64,000 nucleotides of DNA, taken from the NCBI GenBank assembly GCA_050250915.1, contig JBFWNT010000001.1, positions 283,318 through 347,317 of the forward strand, written 5' to 3'. Below are positions 59,754-64,000 of the stretch, in pieces. A program made the position numbers and the translations under genes. Position 1 is the first letter of the stretch. Each line of letters begins with the position of its first letter. The stretch is from Miltoncostaea sp050250915. GTDB taxonomy: Bacteria > Actinomycetota > Thermoleophilia > Miltoncostaeales > Miltoncostaeaceae. Under the pieces are notes generated by a model. That model did not search any database and had not been told where the DNA came from. It saw only the letters and a program-made list of their open reading frames with translations.

Positions 59754-60383
59754 ATGAGCGACGCCGCCCGAGCCCTCGAGATCGAGGCCCTCGCCGGCGA
59801 GCGCTTCGCGGCGGTCGGCCAGACTGTCTTGGCAGCGTTGGCCGACTCAGGGCTGAGCGGCCGCCGCGTCGCGAACGTGGTCAGCTGGTTCATCGTGGCG
59901 CAGCTCGCGCTGGGGCCGTGGCGCAGCCGAGGGGAGGTGCGGCCGGCCGAGCTGGCGCGCGCGATGGGCGTCTCGCGGTGGACCGAGTGGCGCACCCGTC
60001 TCGACGCCGCCCGCGCCGGCCTGGTCCGGGACTGGACCCTCCCCGACCCGGAGGCCCGCGGCTATGGCCGTGGCGCTGTCCGGGTCCTGGAGCTCGCCTT
60101 CGTCCGGACTCGCGAGGTCACCAAGCGTGTCGTCGCGAACCGCGAGGAGAAGGTGAGCCGCGCCGAGCGCCGCCGCGAAGCGCGCCGGCAGGCGAAGGAG
60201 GCCCATCTTGCGGCGACGCCGGTCCCTTCCCCTGCGTCGAACTCCGTCGAGACGGTGGCGATCAGGCGCGAGGATCTGACCTCGCCCGCCGCCTCGCGGC
60301 TCTGGGAGTTGCTCGACCGCGTTCAGCCTCGCCTCGGGCTGAAGGGCGCTGCGCCGACTCGCACGCACCCGCCGCCGGAATAG
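59754..60383 (+). CDS. Putative winged-helix DNA-binding protein of the element
   Basis: A 209-residue protein of unknown family. A helix-turn-helix-like section, RPAELARAMGVSRWTEWRTRLD with GLVRDWTLPDPEARGYGRGA, occupies about 60-115. A strongly basic helix follows (REEKVSRAERRREARRQAKE, about 132-152), then a Ser/Pro linker and the tail LTSPAASRLWELLDRVQPRL. The layout suggests a DNA-binding regulator or replication/excision factor. No good ribosome site is seen; an earlier in-frame extension exists. It is the first gene inside the tRNA-Ser junction. Confidence 0.6.
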   Translation: MSDAARALEIEALAGERFAAVGQTVLAALADSGLSGRRVANVVSWFIVAQLALGPWRSRGEVRPAELARAMGVSRWTEWRTRLDAARAGLVRDWTLPDPEARGYGRGAVRVLELAFVRTREVTKRVVANREEKVSRAERRREARRQAKEAHLAATPVPSPASNSVETVAIRREDLTSPAASRLWELLDRVQPRLGLKGAAPTRTHPPPE

Positions 60384-60779
60384 CAGCGGCCTCGAGCCGG
60401 ATCGCCCCTCGCGAGATCGAGCACGAAGACTCTCCGGCGCACGGGCGGGCCTAACGCGTGCGCAATCCTTGGAAGTTCGGGTGCGCGGGAGCGCCGGGCT
60501 GGAGCTCGCCGGGCAGGACCGCTGTCGCAGGACCTTCCCAAGTCCCGGCGGGACTGCAGCCTCCCGCCCAGAGCTGCAACAGTCGCAGCCGCGCGCCGTC
60601 GTGGGGTGCTCCTGCGAGCAGTCGGCGGTCGCGATGGCTCTTGGCATAAGGCGTCTGCTGCCCGTCAGAGGCTCCTTCGGAGCCAGATGAAGACGTCGCC
60701 GGTCGGTCCGGCCGATGGCCGACCGGCGACGGGCCGGTTCGTCGGGAGGGCCGGGAGCTGAAGTAGCCTTTGGCGCGAG
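60384..60779. other. Intergenic region upstream of the DUF262 gene
   Basis: About 396 bases. Short frames present here look random. A TAGCCT box near the right end (60764-60769) is a possible promoter. GC-rich inverted motifs (CCGGCCGATGGCCG at about 60709) are present but no clear terminator. I see no RNA gene. Confidence 0.4.
60764..60769 (+). promoter_or_regulatory. Candidate -10 box for the DUF262 gene
   Basis: TAGCCT ends ten bases before the ATG at 60780; no Shine-Dalgarno sequence intervenes. Confidence 0.35.
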
Positions 60780-63161
60780 ATGAAGCCCGCCACCCATACC
60801 GTGAACGAGCTCTTCGAGCGTGACGTCCGGTACGTCGTCCCGCTCTTCCAGCGGCCGTACGTCTGGGATCGCGAGGACCAGTGGGAGCCGTTGTGGGAGG
60901 ACATCTGCGTCCTCCTCGATCACCAGGTGACCGATGCGGGGTCAGCTCCGGTGCCCTCGCACTTCCTCGGCGCGATCGTCCTCGAGCAGGACGACGTCTT
61001 CGTCCCGGGAGCGATCCCGGTCTTCACCGTCATCGACGGCCAGCAGCGCCTGACGACCCTGCAGCTGCTGCTGGCCGCCGCAGCCGCCGCCCTTCGGAGC
61101 GTCGGCGCCGAGGACGACGCGGAACTGCTCGATGACCTGGTGCGCAACAACCCGAAGAAGGCCAAGGGAGACGAGCTCTTCAAGGTCTGGCCGACCAACG
61201 CCAACCGCTCCGCCTTCGCTGCTGTCATGGCGCCCGGCGGGCCGGCGCCGGATCGGGAGGACGATCCGGACAACCGGATCGACGAGGCATACGCCTTCTT
61301 TCGAGAGCGCATCGCCGAGTGGGTAACGGGTGACGCCGATTCAGACGGAACGCTCTCAGTCGAGAATCGCGCACTCCTGCTTCGGATCACGCTCGTCGAC
61401 CTGCTGCGGCTCGTCTCGATCACCCTGGAGTCGGGGGACAACGCCCAGGTCATCTTCGAGACCCTGAATGCCCGCGGCACGCCCCTGCTTGCGCTCGACC
61501 TGGTGAAGAACGCGGTCTTCCACGCGGCCGCGCGCCACGGGGACGAGGTCGAGACGCTCTACGAGGAACGCTGGCGACCCGAGCTCGACGCCGACTACTG
61601 GCGGGAAGAGCGGGTCCAGGGGCGCCTTCGCCGGCCGCGCGGCGAGCTGTTCCTCATGCACTGGCTCGCGATGAAGCTGGAGCGGGTCATCCCTGCGACC
61701 GAACTGTTCGCCGTCTTCCGCAAGGACGTGCTCGGAGATGCGACCGCGACCGCCGTCCGTCCCTTGATCGACGAACTCTGCCGAGATGCACGCACCATGC
61801 GCGGCTTCGACGACTTCTCCCCGGCGACACCTGAGGGGCGGTTCTTCGCGCGACTCGAGACGCTCGACACGACCACCCTGCTGCCGCTCGCTCTGCTGCT
61901 CTTCCGAGAGCGGCAGGTCGATCCGGCGCGGCGTCGGCGCGCCCTCGCCGCCCTCGAGAGCTGGCTTGTTCGTCGAGGCCTCATGCGCCTGACGGCGCAG
62001 ACGTACAACCGAGAGATCCCCCGCCTCCTCTCAAAGGTCGCCGCCGAGCCACTTCGGGCCGACGAGGTCATCGTCGAGCATCTGCGCGGCGCGGCGGGCC
62101 AGGCATCGAGGTGGCCGAGTGACGAGGAGTTCGTCGCATTCCTCGTCTCGCAGAATCTCTACGGCCTCGTCGCGCAGAAACGGCTCGTGATGGCGCTGAG
62201 CGCCGTTGAGGAGGCGATGCACGGCGACAAGACGGAGATCCTCGCCGCCGGTGCTCTGTCCCTCGAGCACATCATTCCGCAGAGCTGGCAGGCCAACTGG
62301 CCACTTCCTGCGGGTGTCGACGAGGTCGCAGCGATTGCAGCGCGCGCGGCCCGTATTCACCGGCTGGGGAACCTGACGCTGACGAGCATGCCGCTGAACG
62401 CGGCGCTGTCGAACAGCGCGTGGCGTGCCAAGCAGAAGGAGCTGAACGCCCACACGCGTCTCTTCCTCAATGTCGACCTGATCGACCGCTACGGCGCTGG
62501 CTTCGGTGATGAGGAGATCGACGAGCGCTCGGCGTGGCTCGCCGAGGCCATCAGACGTGTCTGGCCCGGCCCCGAGGACCCGTGCTGGTCGTCGGCCGGC
62601 GACCTCCCACGCCTGCGCATCGCGCGCCTCTCGGCCAGCCAAGGGACGCACGGTGTCGCGCCTTCGACCACACCGGCTGTCACGCCTTCGAACACACCGG
62701 CCGTCACGCCGCCGGTCTACTCACCGGCTCCGGGGGGAAGTCCGCCTCGGCCTGCGGGTGTGGAATCTCGTCGCGCCAATGGACCGGTCAATCGCGAGAC
62801 CGCGATCAGGATTGTGCGCGCCCACCATGAGGGAGAGCGCTTGAGAGGCGAGGCCCTCCAGTCACTGTTCGGGCTCGACGAGTCGGCGACGTGCGGGGCG
62901 CTCTACTCGACGGAGCCGATCGTGTATCCGCACATCAGGCTTGCGGCCACGCCAGAGGATGTGGTCGCCGCTCGTGAGGGGACCCTGCCGTCGAGTCGCC
63001 TGATCGAGGGCGAGTACCCCTACCTTCGCTGGGACCGCATCGCCGAACGCGCAGGAATCACCCTCCAGGAAGCACGCGACCTCTATGAGCGCCTCCGTGG
63101 TCCCGGGGCCGCGAAGCGCAGCTACACCGGCCGCGGCCGACGCTTCGACGAAATGGACTGA
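60780..63161 (+). CDS. DUF262/DUF1524 (GmrSD/SspE-like) nuclease with extra C-terminal domain
   Basis: A 793-residue protein. The N-terminal DUF262 domain contains VPLFQRPYVW (20-29) and the NTP-binding/hydrolysis motif DGQQR (86-90), with AQVIFETLNARGTPLLALDL later. A helical middle leads to a DUF1524 HNH-type nuclease domain with LEHIIPQSW (495-503), HRLGNLTLT (527-535) and a conserved Asn in LSNSAW. This pairing is that of type IV restriction GmrSD and phosphorothioate-linked SspE. Unusually, a Thr/Pro linker made of 24-base repeats (about 627-660) joins a further ~125-residue domain (IRIVRAHHEGERLRGEALQS, PYLRWDRIAERAGITLQEAR) of unknown type. It probably cuts modified phage DNA. Confidence 0.88.
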   Translation: MKPATHTVNELFERDVRYVVPLFQRPYVWDREDQWEPLWEDICVLLDHQVTDAGSAPVPSHFLGAIVLEQDDVFVPGAIPVFTVIDGQQRLTTLQLLLAAAAAALRSVGAEDDAELLDDLVRNNPKKAKGDELFKVWPTNANRSAFAAVMAPGGPAPDREDDPDNRIDEAYAFFRERIAEWVTGDADSDGTLSVENRALLLRITLVDLLRLVSITLESGDNAQVIFETLNARGTPLLALDLVKNAVFHAAARHGDEVETLYEERWRPELDADYWREERVQGRLRRPRGELFLMHWLAMKLERVIPATELFAVFRKDVLGDATATAVRPLIDELCRDARTMRGFDDFSPATPEGRFFARLETLDTTTLLPLALLLFRERQVDPARRRRALAALESWLVRRGLMRLTAQTYNREIPRLLSKVAAEPLRADEVIVEHLRGAAGQASRWPSDEEFVAFLVSQNLYGLVAQKRLVMALSAVEEAMHGDKTEILAAGALSLEHIIPQSWQANWPLPAGVDEVAAIAARAARIHRLGNLTLTSMPLNAALSNSAWRAKQKELNAHTRLFLNVDLIDRYGAGFGDEEIDERSAWLAEAIRRVWPGPEDPCWSSAGDLPRLRIARLSASQGTHGVAPSTTPAVTPSNTPAVTPPVYSPAPGGSPPRPAGVESRRANGPVNRETAIRIVRAHHEGERLRGEALQSLFGLDESATCGALYSTEPIVYPHIRLAATPEDVVAAREGTLPSSRLIEGEYPYLRWDRIAERAGITLQEARDLYERLRGPGAAKRSYTGRGRRFDEMD
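62663..62710 (+). repeat. 24-base tandem repeat in the DUF262 gene linker
   Basis: Two copies, 62663-62686 and 62687-62710, differing at two positions (TTCGACCACACCGGCTGTCA... and TTCGAACACACCGGCCGTCA...). They encode an eight-residue Thr/Pro unit, TTPAVTPS-like, in the linker before the last domain. Slippage could vary linker length. Confidence 0.65.
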
Positions 63162-63216
63162 CCATCGTGCCCGCGACGCCCTTGACGCCAGAACACATGT
63201 TCGGTAAGGATCGCGA

Positions 63217-64000
63217 ATGAGCGATCGGTACGAGACGGCCGCGCTAGTGGCGCTTCTGCGTCGCGGTGGCCGCGTCTGGCATCTTGTCTCAGATGAGGTG
63301 GAGGAGCGCGGTAGCGCCCTCGCGGTCATGGAGGGTCGCGGCGAGGACGTCAGCGGCGCGCAAGGCCTGACGCTCTTCCCGCTTGAGGTCGGCCAGCAGC
63401 CGGCCGAGGATCTCGATGCCATCGTCGCCGAGGTGGCCGCCTGGGAGGCCGAGGGCATCCGCGTCGTGTCGGTCCTCGACGAGGACTACCCGCAGAACCT
63501 GCGCACGATCCACAATCGTCCCCCGCTGCTCTTCATCCGCGGCTCGCTCATTCCCGAGGACGAGCGCTCGATCGCGGTCGTCGGCACGCGCCAGGTCTCG
63601 CCCGAGGGCTTGCGACAGGCGACCGCCATGGCCCACGACCTGTCCGTGCACGGATACACGATCGTCAGTGGTCTGGCGCAGGGGGTCGATACGGCCGCCC
63701 ACCGGGCCGCTCTGGACGCCGGCAGGCGCACCGTCGCCGTCATCGGAACCGGGCTCCGGCGCGCCTATCCGACTGCAAACGCCGAGCTTCAGAAGCGGGT
63801 CGCCGAGGAGGGTGCCGTGGTTTCGCAGTTTTGGCCCGACGCCCCGCCGAGGCGCCAGAGCTTCCCGATGCGCAACATCGTCATGTCGGGCATCGCGCTC
63901 GCGACGGTCGTGATCGAGGCGTCGCACACGAGTGGCGCGCGGATGCAGGCCCGCATCGCCCTGGAGCACGGCCGGCCGGTCTTCCTGATGCGGTCGCTGC
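63217..64000 (+). CDS. DprA/Smf-like Rossmann-fold protein (3' truncated by window end)
   Basis: The frame opens at ATG 63217 (AAGGA nine bases before) and is still open at 64000, 261 codons. The first ~115 residues (ALVALLRRGGRVWHLVSDEV...) are an N-terminal helical part. After DEDYPQNLRTIHNRPPLLFIRG comes the DprA core: SIAVVGTRQVSPEGLRQATA, YTIVSGLAQGVDTAAHRAAL, AVIGTGLRRAYPTANAELQ, FPMRNIVMSGIALATVVIEA and SGARMQARIALEHGRPVFL. Housekeeping DprA loads RecA onto incoming DNA. This copy lies in an element beside a restriction-like gene (55 bases after it), so it is more likely a defence component than the transformation gene. Confidence 0.85.
   Translation, partial: MSDRYETAALVALLRRGGRVWHLVSDEVEERGSALAVMEGRGEDVSGAQGLTLFPLEVGQQPAEDLDAIVAEVAAWEAEGIRVVSVLDEDYPQNLRTIHNRPPLLFIRGSLIPEDERSIAVVGTRQVSPEGLRQATAMAHDLSVHGYTIVSGLAQGVDTAAHRAALDAGRRTVAVIGTGLRRAYPTANAELQKRVAEEGAVVSQFWPDAPPRRQSFPMRNIVMSGIALATVVIEASHTSGARMQARIALEHGRPVFLMRSL

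Noticed and set aside
1..64000. CRISPR arrays, rRNA operons and insertion sequences
   Set aside because: No regularly spaced repeats, rRNA-like stretches or transposase motifs were seen on either strand.

Overview
This window is 64 kb of very GC-rich chromosome from an actinomycetota-like bacterium. Supporting signs are near-saturated G/C at third codon positions, many GTG starts, electron-transfer flavoprotein dehydrogenase, SpoIIE/STAS-type signalling, LuxR regulators, a group II truncated hemoglobin and a DyP peroxidase with an encapsulin tag. A Thermoleophilia-like lineage is my guess from gene mix, not something shown. At least fifteen start codons have a TANNNT hexamer ending 6-10 bases upstream and usually no Shine-Dalgarno sequence. 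This suggests leaderless transcription is common here, while other genes carry strong GGAGG-type sites.

Layout. 0-10.8 kb: end of pntB, a secreted protein, ETF-quinone oxidoreductase with an incomplete Fe-S ligand set, a secreted HEXXH metallopeptidase, a GAF/PAS/SpoIIE phosphatase, a gamma-carbonic anhydrase, a lipoprotein cytochrome c, a STAS antagonist, serS and a PfkB kinase. 11-20 kb: CNNM/HlyC-type membrane protein, a hydrolase interrupted by membrane helices, a PhoD-like phosphatase, and a lipid-phosphate cluster (diacylglycerol kinase, two PAP2 proteins, DUF1206). 20-31 kb: animal-type heme peroxidase, acetyltransferases, MFS transporter, cupins, an HNH endonuclease of different codon use, FAD oxidoreductase, phosphoribosyltransferase, a divergent MarR/cupin pair and a RodZ-like protein. 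31-42.5 kb: sucrose phosphorylase divergent from a ROK fructokinase, acyl-CoA synthetase, cupredoxin lipoprotein, glutamate decarboxylase and several membrane proteins. 42.6-51.7 kb: DUF1801, an HD/LuxR regulator divergent from an AmiC-like sensor, truncated hemoglobin and SQR-like flavoprotein, then a decay zone (broken deacetylase, broken hydrolase) and a PKD-domain secreted protein. 51.7-59.3 kb: LuxR regulator, encapsulin-tagged DyP, an amidohydrolase/DUF59/alcohol dehydrogenase trio like that beside propane monooxygenases but without the monooxygenase, threonine ammonia-lyase and a cupin.

From 59.35 kb to the end there is an apparent integrated element. A 3' fragment of tRNA-Ser(UGA), cut at the anticodon loop, marks the junction. 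Beyond it lie a DNA-binding-like protein, a large DUF262/DUF1524 (GmrSD/SspE-like) protein with an extra C-terminal domain, and a DprA/Smf-like protein running off the window. This is the best candidate for an undescribed (anti-phage) system.

Several genes (4.6, 34.7, 48.5, 49.3, 54.1 kb) are frameshifted or truncated. Some may be assembly indels, but the 47.9-49.8 kb region also has missing segments and looks like true decay. All functions are read from sequence motifs by eye; no database search was run.
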